From NCBI GenBank assembly GCA_035652755.1, contig DASRDE010000041.1, positions 1-5,713 on the forward strand: a stretch of 5,713 bases of DNA, read 5' to 3'. The DNA is from DASRDE01 sp035652755. Lineage in GTDB: Bacteria; Vulcanimicrobiota; Vulcanimicrobiia; Vulcanimicrobiales; Vulcanimicrobiaceae. The notes under the pieces are model-generated. The model saw only the letters and a list, made by a program, of their open reading frames with translations. It did not search any database and was not told the DNA's origin. Below are positions 1 through 5,713 of this stretch, in pieces. The translations under genes and the position numbers were made by a program. Numbering within the stretch: position 1 is the stretch's first letter; each line of letters starts with the position of its first letter.

Positions 1-1572
1 CAATGCCCGCTCGATGCTGCCCAGCGCGGCGTCGCGTTCCTGTTCGAATGCGTTTTCAAGCGCCCCGGCGTACGCGTCGGCGACTTTGCAGATGCGCTCG
101 GCGACGTCCGCCGAAAACGTGCGCATTTCACGGTCGAACGAAGGCCAGATGCTGCTTCGCAGATCCGCAAGGAGTTCGCGTTTCATATAAGCGCCGGGCG
201 GGGAGGCTCGAAAACGCCCGGAAATCTGCTCCACCAGCCCAATGGCAGGCCCGCCGATGGCCTCGAGGACGATCGTCGCGGCGAGCGCCTGCGCCGGATC
301 CTCCGACCACAAATGGCTCGAGCCGCCGCTTCCGAACGCCTGCGCGGCCGCGCTCGAAAAAGAGAAACGCACGGGCAGATGCCGGCGCGCTGCCTCGAGC
401 GCAGCGTCGTAATCGGCGGCCACGGCCGCAGCGGTTTGCGTTGCAAATTGCTCGACGGAATCGCCTAAAATCCGGTCGACGAGGATGTGCAATCGCGCCG
501 GGTCGCGCAGACGCGCGACGTCGGTGATGTCGAAGGCTTGCGAAAGCGCGCGCTGTGCCTCGAGCGCCAGTTCGCCGCCGCGTTCGTCGAGGGCGTCGAC
601 GGTCCGATCCGCCGCCTGCATCGCGGCCTCGCGGGCGGTTTCGACGAACTGCTCCAACGCGGCTATGCGCGGTGCGGTTTCATCGTGAAGCGAGCGCAGG
701 TCCGCGGGCGTGCGTTCGAGCATGGCCAGATCGCGATCCATGCGCGCGATGCAATCGGCTGCGGCTTGCCGCACGTCCGCGTGCGTCCGGGCCAGACGCG
801 CGCGTCCCGTGTTTTGAACCAGCGACGCGTCCAGCGCCTGCGCGAACTCTTCGAACTGCGAGCGCGAAACCAACTCGGCGTCGCCGCGCAATCGGCCCTC
901 GACGTATTGGCGCGCCGACAGCGCATACACGTGCGCCTGGGGTGCGTGCACCGCCGCAAGTTGCGCGATTCTGGCGCGGGCTGCTTCCCATTCCGGCAGA
1001 CCGCTTGCCGTCCGCTGCTGCCAGAGATCGATCTTGGTCTGCACGATGAAAATGGTGTCCAGATGTTGGCGGATGATGGCCAAGAACGACGCGTCGCCTT
1101 CACTGAACGGCTGCTGCGTGTCGATGAGATACAGCACGGCGTCCGCACCGGGCAAGAAACGCAGTGTCGCACGCCGGTGCGCCGGGTTGATCGATGCCAA
1201 CCCGGGGGTGTCGGCAAGCGTGAAACCACGCTGCAGAAACTGCGAGGGCACGGTCACGACGACGCGAGTCGGCGCGTCTTCGTCATCGGCGACAAAACGC
1301 GACAGGCGATCGATCGGCACGCGCTCCACCCGCCCGCCTTCATGATACGCGTGCGCTTGCTGCTGCGCACCGTATTCGAGTTCGGTGATCGCAGCGGTCG
1401 AGGGATTAATGTCGGTGGCGAGCAGTCCGGCAATCTCCTCGCGTCCCGCGACGGCCTCGAACCGGTATTCGCCGATCAACGCGTTGAGTAAGAAGGACTT
1501 GCCGCTGGAAAATTCGCCGACCACGGCCAGCACGAAAGAGCTTCGCTCCAGCCTCGAACGCGCCGCCCCCAT
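1..1572 (-). CDS. Dynamin-like GTPase, partial (C-terminus beyond the left edge)
   Basis: This is a large GTPase of the bacterial dynamin-like group, a family whose characterised members bind and remodel membranes. The frame is open for 524 codons from ATG 1572 to the window edge, so the C-terminus is missing. Counting from that ATG, G1 is GEFSSGKS (residues 19-26), the G2 threonine lies in NPSTA (about T59), G3 is DTPG (121-124) and G4 is TKID (179-182), with ALSAR further on as a G5-like element. The rest is mostly charged helix, as expected of a dynamin stalk. A short Gly/Ala-rich hydrophobic stretch (about 429-447, with EAIGGPAIGLVE) could be the membrane-touching paddle; that is inference. 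The gene lies downstream of the mutase on the same strand. The start is uncertain: ATG 1572 has a strong Shine-Dalgarno, but the frame stays open and coding-like upstream to a CTG at 1677. Family assignment is firm; cellular role is unknown. Confidence 0.88.
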   Translation of the reverse strand, partial: MGAARSRLERSSFVLAVVGEFSSGKSFLLNALIGEYRFEAVAGREEIAGLLATDINPSTAAITELEYGAQQQAHAYHEGGRVERVPIDRLSRFVADDEDAPTRVVVTVPSQFLQRGFTLADTPGLASINPAHRRATLRFLPGADAVLYLIDTQQPFSEGDASFLAIIRQHLDTIFIVQTKIDLWQQRTASGLPEWEAARARIAQLAAVHAPQAHVYALSARQYVEGRLRGDAELVSRSQFEEFAQALDASLVQNTGRARLARTHADVRQAAADCIARMDRDLAMLERTPADLRSLHDETAPRIAALEQFVETAREAAMQAADRTVDALDERGGELALEAQRALSQAFDITDVARLRDPARLHILVDRILGDSVEQFATQTAAAVAADYDAALEAARRHLPVRFSFSSAAAQAFGSGGSSHLWSEDPAQALAATIVLEAIGGPAIGLVEQISGRFRASPPGAYMKRELLADLRSSIWPSFDREMRTFSADVAERICKVADAYAGALENAFEQERDAALGSIERAL

Positions 1573-1581
1573 GACCGGGCG

Positions 1582-1589
1582 CTCCTCTT
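1582..1589 (-). promoter_or_regulatory. Shine-Dalgarno for the ATG 1572 start of the GTPase
   Basis: AAGAGGAG on the minus strand lies 9 bases upstream of ATG 1572, the best-placed ribosome binding site near the beginning of this gene. It favours the short start. Against it, the roughly 35 in-frame codons upstream have mostly G or C at the third position and encode a plausible amphipathic helix, so this could also be an internal site by chance. Confidence 0.45.
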
Positions 1590-1673
1590 GACCCGCCAGC
1601 GATTCCAACGAGGCGACGCGCGCCAGCAGCGTACGGCGGGCGCGTTCGTACTCCTCGAGTGCGGTGTCGTCGA

Positions 1674-3023
1674 TCAGCTGCGAATCAACACCAGCGCCTC
1701 GTCGCGATGGCGCTCCATGACCTCTTTCGTATCGCCTTCGACGTTCAAACGAAGCAGCGGCTCGGTATTCGAGGGGCGGATGTTCATCCACCAATCCGGA
1801 TAGGAAACGGTCACGCCGTCCAGATGGTCGATCTGCGCGTCGCTGTAGCGCTCTTCGATCGCCCGCAGCTTACCGGGGATATCGGATACGGTGCTATTGA
1901 TCTCGCCCGACCGGAAACGCGTGTCGATGGGGGCGATGGTCTGGCTGACCGTTTTTCCCGATTCGCTGAAGAGCTCGAGGCACTGCATGAGCGCGATCAT
2001 TCCGGAATCAGCGTACCAGTTGTTCTTGAAGTAGAAATGGCCGCTGTGCTCGCCGCCGAAAACCACGTCCTGTTCGCGCATGGTCTTCTTGATCAGCGAG
2101 TGGCCGACTTGAGAACGAATCGGGACGCCGCCGTTTTTCTCGATGAGCTCGGGAACGCTGCGGCTGCAAATCAGATTGTACAGGATCTTGCATCCAGGGT
2201 ACCGCTTGAGCGTGTTGAGTGCCACGAGCGCCGTCACCGTGCTGCCGTCGATCAAGTTCCCCTGCTCGTCGACGATGAACATGCGGTCCGCGTCGCCGTC
2301 GAACGCAACGCCCAGGTCGCAGCCGTGTTTTCGAACCGCGGCCTGCAGATCGGCCATGTTCTCGGGTTCGATCGGGCTGGCGGGATGATTCGGGAAGCTG
2401 CCGTCGAGCTCGAAGTAGAGCGGAATCACTTCACACGGCAGATGTTTAAAAACGTGCGGCACCGTTTCGCCCGCCATGCCGTTGCCGGCGTCGATCGCGA
2501 TCTTGAACGGCTTGATCCGCTTGGGATCGATAAACGATAGGCAGTGCTCGGCGAAATCGTCCAGGATGTTCCGCTGCGAAATGGTTCCTGCCTTGGACGC
2601 CTTTGCGGGAAGGGATCCCGACGCGAGGCGATCCCGAATCTCCGAAAGCCCGGTATCGAGCGAGATTGCCTGGGCGAGGTCGCGCGTGAACTTCATTCCA
2701 TTATATTGGGCGGGGTTATGCGAGGCGGTGATCATCACGCCGCCCTGATAACCGAACTTTCCGACCGCGAAATACAGGGCATCGGTCGAGACCATCCCTA
2801 CGTCGACGACGTCGGCTCCCGCTTCGGTTGCGCCGCGCGCGAAGGCCTCGAAGAGGCGCGCTCCGGAGGGGCGCATATCCCGGCCCACGACGACGGCCTG
2901 GGCCCCCACAAGCGGCACGAAACAACGCCCTATGCCGTACGCAACGTCTTCGTTAAGTTCTGACGGATATATGCCGCGAACGTCGTAGCTCTTAAAAATC
3001 GCCGGATTCAGTTGCGTTTGCAT
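1674..3023 (-). CDS. Phosphomannomutase/phosphoglucomutase
   Basis: This is a cytoplasmic alpha-D-phosphohexomutase that interconverts hexose 6-phosphate and hexose 1-phosphate (mannose and/or glucose), supplying precursors for GDP-mannose or UDP-glucose and thus for surface polysaccharide and glycan synthesis. All four family signatures are visible in the 449-aa product: the phosphoserine loop TASHNP (catalytic S101), the magnesium loop DGDADR (242-247), the sugar-binding loop GEHSGH (324-329) and the phosphate-binding loop RPSNTEP (416-422). The N-terminus NPAIFKSYDVRGIYP is typical of the AlgC/ManB-like PMM/PGM group, and the length is normal. GEHSGH fits dual PMM/PGM enzymes, but substrate preference cannot be settled by reading. 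The start is ATG 3023; no clear Shine-Dalgarno precedes it, and the sequence just upstream (TTTACACT) is A/T-richer than its surroundings. The dynamin-like GTPase follows on the same strand. The gene is intact. Confidence 0.95.
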   Translation of the reverse strand: MQTQLNPAIFKSYDVRGIYPSELNEDVAYGIGRCFVPLVGAQAVVVGRDMRPSGARLFEAFARGATEAGADVVDVGMVSTDALYFAVGKFGYQGGVMITASHNPAQYNGMKFTRDLAQAISLDTGLSEIRDRLASGSLPAKASKAGTISQRNILDDFAEHCLSFIDPKRIKPFKIAIDAGNGMAGETVPHVFKHLPCEVIPLYFELDGSFPNHPASPIEPENMADLQAAVRKHGCDLGVAFDGDADRMFIVDEQGNLIDGSTVTALVALNTLKRYPGCKILYNLICSRSVPELIEKNGGVPIRSQVGHSLIKKTMREQDVVFGGEHSGHFYFKNNWYADSGMIALMQCLELFSESGKTVSQTIAPIDTRFRSGEINSTVSDIPGKLRAIEERYSDAQIDHLDGVTVSYPDWWMNIRPSNTEPLLRLNVEGDTKEVMERHRDEALVLIRS

Positions 3024-3118
3024 AGTGTAAAGTTTTCGGAGGTTCGGTTGCGCCCACCTAGTTGTTTGGCGAAATCTAGCGGTGTGGCAAACGTCGCACG
3101 CTCAGGGGCAGCCGCAGG
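3024..3118. promoter_or_regulatory. Divergent intergenic region between mutase and phosphatase genes
   Basis: These 95 bases separate two genes transcribed away from each other, so promoters for both units should lie here or just inside the genes. No convincing sigma-70-type pair is visible. On the minus strand TACACT ends directly at the mutase ATG, too close for a simple leadered transcript, and TAGATT lies further upstream without a good -35. On the plus strand TTGTTT near 3062 lacks a matching -10. The assignment rests on gene layout, not on a motif. Confidence 0.4.
3104..3108 (+). promoter_or_regulatory. Probable Shine-Dalgarno supporting the TTG 3119 start
   Basis: AGGGG lies 10 bases before TTG 3119. 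No comparable purine stretch precedes the alternative in-frame ATG at 3149, so the TTG start is preferred. It adds ten basic, proline-containing residues before the first membrane segment. Confidence 0.45.
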
Positions 3119-4516
3119 TTGATCCGTCTTCCGCGCCTTCCGGCGCGCATGCTTCGCAGCGCGGGGACGCTGGCCGCTACGACGATCCTCGTCTTCGCGC
3201 TGGTCGTGGCCATAGAAGGCGCCTGGAGCACGAGTTCGGCCATCGACGGCTCGTTCCAGGAGCAGCATCAGATTCAAGCCGGGCAGCTCGCGCTCGAGCG
3301 CATGCTCAAGATCCAGTTGAACGAGGAAAATTACATCCGCGCGTACGTCATCACGCGCGATCCCTCGTACCTGGAATCCTTCAACGCGACCAGTGAGAGC
3401 TATGCGGCGGAACTGCGTTCGGTGCAATCGCTCCTGGCCAGAGAAGGTCTTGCGGACGCGCAAAGTGCGCTCGCGGATTATGAAAGCGCGCACCGCCAAT
3501 GGCACGCGGAAGTTGCGGCGCCGCTGAAAGCCAATCCGGCAAAGGCCGCCGGCGACCTCGACAAACGCGGCAAGCTGCTGATCGGCGCCGAAAGCGAAGA
3601 CTCGCAGTTCATCGAACGGCAGCTTCAAGCAAAGAACGATCGCGTGGCGGCAGCGACGCAGGCGCAGATCGGCCGATCGCTCTTCGAACGCGTGTTGTGG
3701 CTGGGTCTGTTCGGTGCGCTGACGATTCTGTTCTACGGGCTTCGTTCGCGGCTGACCAGCGAACTCGAAGAGGAGCGCCTGACCACGCAGACGCTGCAGC
3801 GCGCTTTCCGCAGCGAACACGTGCCGCTGCCCAACTGCCGGATCGGCAGCGCTTACGGGTCGGCAAGCAGCCACTTGGCCGTCGGCGGTGACGTCTTCGA
3901 CGTACACCGTCTTTCCGACCGGCTCGGTCTGATTCTGATCGCGGATGTGAGCGGCAAAGGCGTGGACGCGGCCGTGCTGACCGCGTTCATCAAGTTCACG
4001 ATACGCGGAATCGCGCTGCGGCGGCGCGATCCCGGTTTCATTCTCCAGGAGTTCAACCGGGCGTTTCCCCGCACCGTAGAGAACCCGTACTTGTTCGTGT
4101 CGATGTTCGTCGGAATACTCGACACCGAGACGTTCCGGCTCGATTATGCCAGCGGCGGGCACGATGTCGCGTTCATCCGACGTTCCTCAGGCGTGGAACA
4201 ACTGGCCGTCACCGGCCCCGTCCTCGGCGTCATGGAAGAGCCGTTCGACGTAAAAACCGTCCAACTCGAGGACGGCGACTCGATCGTGCTCTCGACCGAC
4301 GGGCTGAGCGAATCGCGCGATGCGCAAGGACGATTGCTCGAGGCTTCGGGTGCGATGGAGTGGATCGAACAGGAGTCGACCGACCCGCACACGCTCGCAC
4401 AGGGCCTGATCGAACGCGCCCGCCGGCGATCCGGCAAGGCGATGCGCGACGACGTTGCGGTCCTGGTCATTCGCGTCTCGCGCGAATCCGCACAGGAGCC
4501 GGCATCCCGTGCGTAG
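3119..4516 (+). CDS. Membrane CHASE3-like sensor with SpoIIE/RsbU-type PP2C phosphatase domain
   Basis: This is a 465-aa probable signal-transducing serine phosphatase. A basic N-terminus is followed by membrane segment 1 (about 17-33), an extracytoplasmic helical region (about 38-188), membrane segment 2 (about 190-208), a short charged linker helix (LTSELEEERLTTQTLQRAF) and a PP2C domain (about 235-455). The sensor region contains NYIRAYVITRDPSYLESF (71-88), which resembles the CHASE3 helical-bundle motif. The catalytic domain shows the expected metal-binding acidic residues: VGGDVFDV (D258, D261), DVSGKG (D276), STDG (D394) and RDDVAVLV (D444/D445). In known RsbU/SpoIIE systems this domain dephosphorylates a phosphoserine on an anti-sigma-factor antagonist, releasing a sigma factor; the same role here is inferred, since no partner-switch kinase or antagonist is in the window. 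TTG 3119 is chosen for its upstream AGGGG; ATG 3149 would also keep both membrane segments. The next gene starts within its last codons. Confidence 0.9.
   Translation: MIRLPRLPARMLRSAGTLAATTILVFALVVAIEGAWSTSSAIDGSFQEQHQIQAGQLALERMLKIQLNEENYIRAYVITRDPSYLESFNATSESYAAELRSVQSLLAREGLADAQSALADYESAHRQWHAEVAAPLKANPAKAAGDLDKRGKLLIGAESEDSQFIERQLQAKNDRVAAATQAQIGRSLFERVLWLGLFGALTILFYGLRSRLTSELEEERLTTQTLQRAFRSEHVPLPNCRIGSAYGSASSHLAVGGDVFDVHRLSDRLGLILIADVSGKGVDAAVLTAFIKFTIRGIALRRRDPGFILQEFNRAFPRTVENPYLFVSMFVGILDTETFRLDYASGGHDVAFIRRSSGVEQLAVTGPVLGVMEEPFDVKTVQLEDGDSIVLSTDGLSESRDAQGRLLEASGAMEWIEQESTDPHTLAQGLIERARRRSGKAMRDDVAVLVIRVSRESAQEPASRA
4494..4498 (+). promoter_or_regulatory. Shine-Dalgarno for the GTG 4509 start
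   Basis: AGGAG lies 10 bases before GTG 4509, inside the end of the phosphatase gene. It decides the start of the small secreted protein: starting there gives a clean signal peptide, whereas the longer reading from ATG 4455 would put 18 extra polar and basic residues in front of it. Confidence 0.65.
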
Positions 4517-4919
4517 CGCCGCGCTGCTCGTCGCTCTGATGGCTTTGGCGGGTGCAGTGATCCCCGTGCAAGCTGCGCCGTCGTGTCACGCGGTCCACGG
4601 CATGCGGGTCACGCTCTTCGGCGGCGTCGACGATCCGGACGTGCTCGTTTGGGATAATCGCGACCGCCTCGTCGCATTTTCGTCGGGGTCATCCGATACG
4701 CGCAAGTTCTTGCTGCCGCACGCGCTGCTCGCGCGCCCCGGAACGATCGCCGTCGTCCAGTCGTGCGTGAGCGGGATCGTGCACTCGAAGTTCCGCATGG
4801 ATCCCGAAGACGCGGTGGGCGTGCAGATCGCGAGCGGATCGTATCGCGGCCGGTACGGCTGGGTCAGTTCGGCGGACGTCCACGGGCCCGGGATCCCCGA
4901 ACCTCAGGAACAGTGGTGA
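4509..4919 (+). CDS. Small secreted protein of unknown function
   Basis: The family is not recognised. From GTG 4509 the product is 136 aa. A classical signal peptide is visible: a basic residue at position 2, a hydrophobic core (AALLVALMALAGAVIPV) and a likely cut after VQA at about residue 22. No good lipobox precedes C26, so a soluble exported protein is more likely than a lipoprotein. The mature part of about 114 residues has exactly two cysteines (C26, C86), which could form a disulfide, and looks beta-rich with alternating hydrophobic residues. The end, SYRGRYGWVSSADVHG, resembles the last strands of bacterial SH3-like domains, but this is only a resemblance. The gene overlaps the phosphatase stop by 8 bases and has its own Shine-Dalgarno, pointing to one transcript and coupled translation; it may act in the same envelope-sensing pathway (inference). 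Its last 56 bases overlap the convergent ABC ATPase gene. Confidence 0.75.
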   Translation: MRSAALLVALMALAGAVIPVQAAPSCHAVHGMRVTLFGGVDDPDVLVWDNRDRLVAFSSGSSDTRKFLLPHALLARPGTIAVVQSCVSGIVHSKFRMDPEDAVGVQIASGSYRGRYGWVSSADVHGPGIPEPQEQW

Positions 4920-5673
4920 ATAAGCGCAGCGCACCGCTCTTCGTGCGCGTGCGCTCCATCTCGACGCCGTAAGCTTCCTCCAGCGCTCGGGTGTTCAATA
5001 CGCGCTGCGCATCGCCGAAGCCGAGCAGCGCTCCGTGGCCGATGACGAGCAGGTCGTCGGCGAACGCGGCCGCTTCGTTCACGTCGTGAAGGACGCAAAC
5101 GACGCCGATCGCGGCGTCCGTCTGCGCGCGCAGCAGCTGCAGGATCTCCTGAGCCGCGCGAATGTCCAAGTGGCTCGTCGGTTCGTCGAGCAGCAGCATG
5201 CGGGCTTCCTGCGCCAGCGCCATCCCCAGCCACACGCGCTGGCGTTCGCCGCTCGAGAGCGTCGCGAACGCGCGATGCTCGAAGTTCGTCATCCCGGTGG
5301 CTTCCAGCGCGGCGGCGATACAGTGCGCGTCGCGTGCGGACTCGCGCCATTCCCACCAGCGATGATGAGCGTAGCGCCCGGTGGCGATCACGTCGCGGAC
5401 GGTCAACTGTTCGAGGAAGAGTTCGTCGGCTGCAATGTGCGCAACGCAGCGCGCGCGAGCGGAAGCACGCAGGCTAGCCGCATCGACGCCGTCGACGAAG
5501 ACGCGGCCCCCGTCGGCGGCCCGAATTCCGGCGAGGGTACGCAGCAGCGTGGTCTTCCCCGCACCATTCGGCCCGAGAATCGCGGTGAAGGCGCCGTCGC
5601 GAAGCTCGAAAGAAGCGTTTGCGAGCAGCGTTCGCTCCCCAGCGCGCAAGCGAAGATCGCGTGCGGCGATCAT
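4864..5673 (-). CDS. ABC transporter ATP-binding protein, FepC/HmuV/BtuD type (iron-siderophore, heme or cobalamin uptake)
   Basis: This 269-aa protein is the cytoplasmic ATPase of an ABC importer. Walker A is GPNGAGKT (34-41), the signature is LSSGE (139-143), Walker B is MLLLDEP (159-165), the D-loop is SHLD (167-170) and the switch histidine is H196 in VLHDVNEA. TVRDVIATGRYAHH after the first subdomain is typical of the FecE/FepC/HmuV/BtuD group, which serves iron chelates, heme or cobalamin; the substrate cannot be chosen from this subunit. One oddity: where relatives have a VPQ or LPQ Q-loop, this protein reads HIAADE (79-84), so the Q-loop glutamine appears to be alanine. ATG 5673 overlaps the stop of the upstream permease fragment as ATGA, implying coupling. 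After LFTTVPEV the last dozen residues are a basic tail (RGSRARGRPPN) encoded antisense to the end of the small secreted-protein gene. Confidence 0.93.
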   Translation of the reverse strand: MIAARDLRLRAGERTLLANASFELRDGAFTAILGPNGAGKTTLLRTLAGIRAADGGRVFVDGVDAASLRASARARCVAHIAADELFLEQLTVRDVIATGRYAHHRWWEWRESARDAHCIAAALEATGMTNFEHRAFATLSSGERQRVWLGMALAQEARMLLLDEPTSHLDIRAAQEILQLLRAQTDAAIGVVCVLHDVNEAAAFADDLLVIGHGALLGFGDAQRVLNTRALEEAYGVEMERTRTKSGALRLFTTVPEVRGSRARGRPPN

Positions 5674-5713
5674 GCCGCTGCGGCAGCTCGTTCGCTGCGA
5701 ATGTAGAAGTACA
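5670..5713 (-). CDS. C-terminal end of a probable FecCD-type permease (partial)
   Basis: Only the last 13 codons and the TGA stop are in the window. They read YFYIRSERAAAAA, an aromatic membrane-exit sequence followed by a short basic and alanine-rich tail, consistent with the end of a membrane protein. The stop overlaps the ATPase start as ATGA. FecCD-like permeases commonly sit directly upstream of this ATPase type and end with a hydrophobic-aromatic then basic stretch, so a permease is the best guess. The fragment is too short to prove it, and it rests on context. Confidence 0.5.
   Translation of the reverse strand, partial: YFYIRSERAAAAA

Noticed and set aside
487..1491. A 334-codon open frame on the plus strand
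   Set aside because: It lies antisense to the GTPase, whose G1-G4 motifs are unmistakable. Its translation is arginine-rich and low in recognisable motifs, as expected for a shadow frame in GC-rich DNA.
1659..2540. A 293-codon open frame on the plus strand
   Set aside because: It is antisense to the mutase, which carries all four family signatures. The long frame follows from strong third-position GC bias.
3016..3040. TTTACACT directly before the mutase ATG as a -10 box of a leaderless transcript
   Set aside because: TACACT ends at the base before the ATG, so transcription would start inside the coding region, and no -35 is seen at proper spacing.
3008..4162. A 384-codon open frame on the minus strand
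   Set aside because: It is antisense to the phosphatase and crosses the divergent intergenic region into the mutase start. It has no domain motifs and skewed Arg/Ala/Gln composition.
4455..4508. A longer start (ATG 4455) for the small secreted protein
   Set aside because: It would overlap the phosphatase gene by about 60 bases and put 18 polar or basic residues before the signal peptide. GTG 4509 has an AGGAG at good spacing.
4880..4905. GC-rich self-complementary stretch (GGGCCC, CCCGGG and GGATCC close together) as a bidirectional terminator
   Set aside because: The short palindromes overlap and do not form one good stem-loop, there is no T-run on either side, and the stretch lies inside both coding regions.
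5035..5706. A 223-codon open frame on the plus strand
   Set aside because: It is antisense to the ABC ATPase with intact Walker A, signature and Walker B motifs; no independent signal was seen.

Overview
The window is GC-rich bacterial chromosome, densely coding, with G/C-biased third codon positions and TTG/GTG starts beside ATG. Nothing in it fixes the taxon. A CHASE3-type PP2C phosphatase, a single-polypeptide dynamin-like GTPase and a PMM/PGM-type mutase would suit an uncultured soil-type lineage such as Eremiobacterota (WPS-2) or another high-GC phylum, but that is a guess. No rRNA, tRNA, CRISPR array, insertion sequence or phage gene was seen.

Left part (1-3023, minus strand): a mutase gene (phosphomannomutase/phosphoglucomutase, complete, 449 aa) is followed by a dynamin-like GTPase that runs off the left edge. 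They are probably one transcription unit. The start of the GTPase is uncertain: an ATG at 1572 has a good Shine-Dalgarno, but the frame looks coding back to the mutase stop, where a CTG overlaps the TGA.

Middle (3024-3118) is a short divergent intergenic region that should carry the promoters of both flanking units, although no convincing -35/-10 pair can be read.

Right of it (3119-4919, plus strand): a membrane-anchored CHASE3-like/SpoIIE-type PP2C phosphatase (RsbU-like) and a small secreted protein of unknown function. The small gene starts inside the end of the phosphatase gene, so the two are probably translationally coupled. The phosphatase probably reads a signal outside the membrane and dephosphorylates an anti-sigma-factor antagonist that is not in this window.

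Right end (4864-5713, minus strand): the C-terminal tail of a probable FecCD-type permease overlaps by ATGA the start of a FepC/HmuV/BtuD-type ABC ATPase. Together they look like part of an iron-siderophore, heme or cobalamin importer. The ATPase gene converges on the small secreted-protein gene and overlaps it tail to tail by 56 bases.

The genes form three separate functional groups. I see no clear new multi-gene system. The points most worth a second look are the mutase-dynamin pairing and the GTPase start, the missing Q-loop glutamine in the ABC ATPase, the antisense tail overlap, and the unknown secreted protein coupled to the phosphatase.
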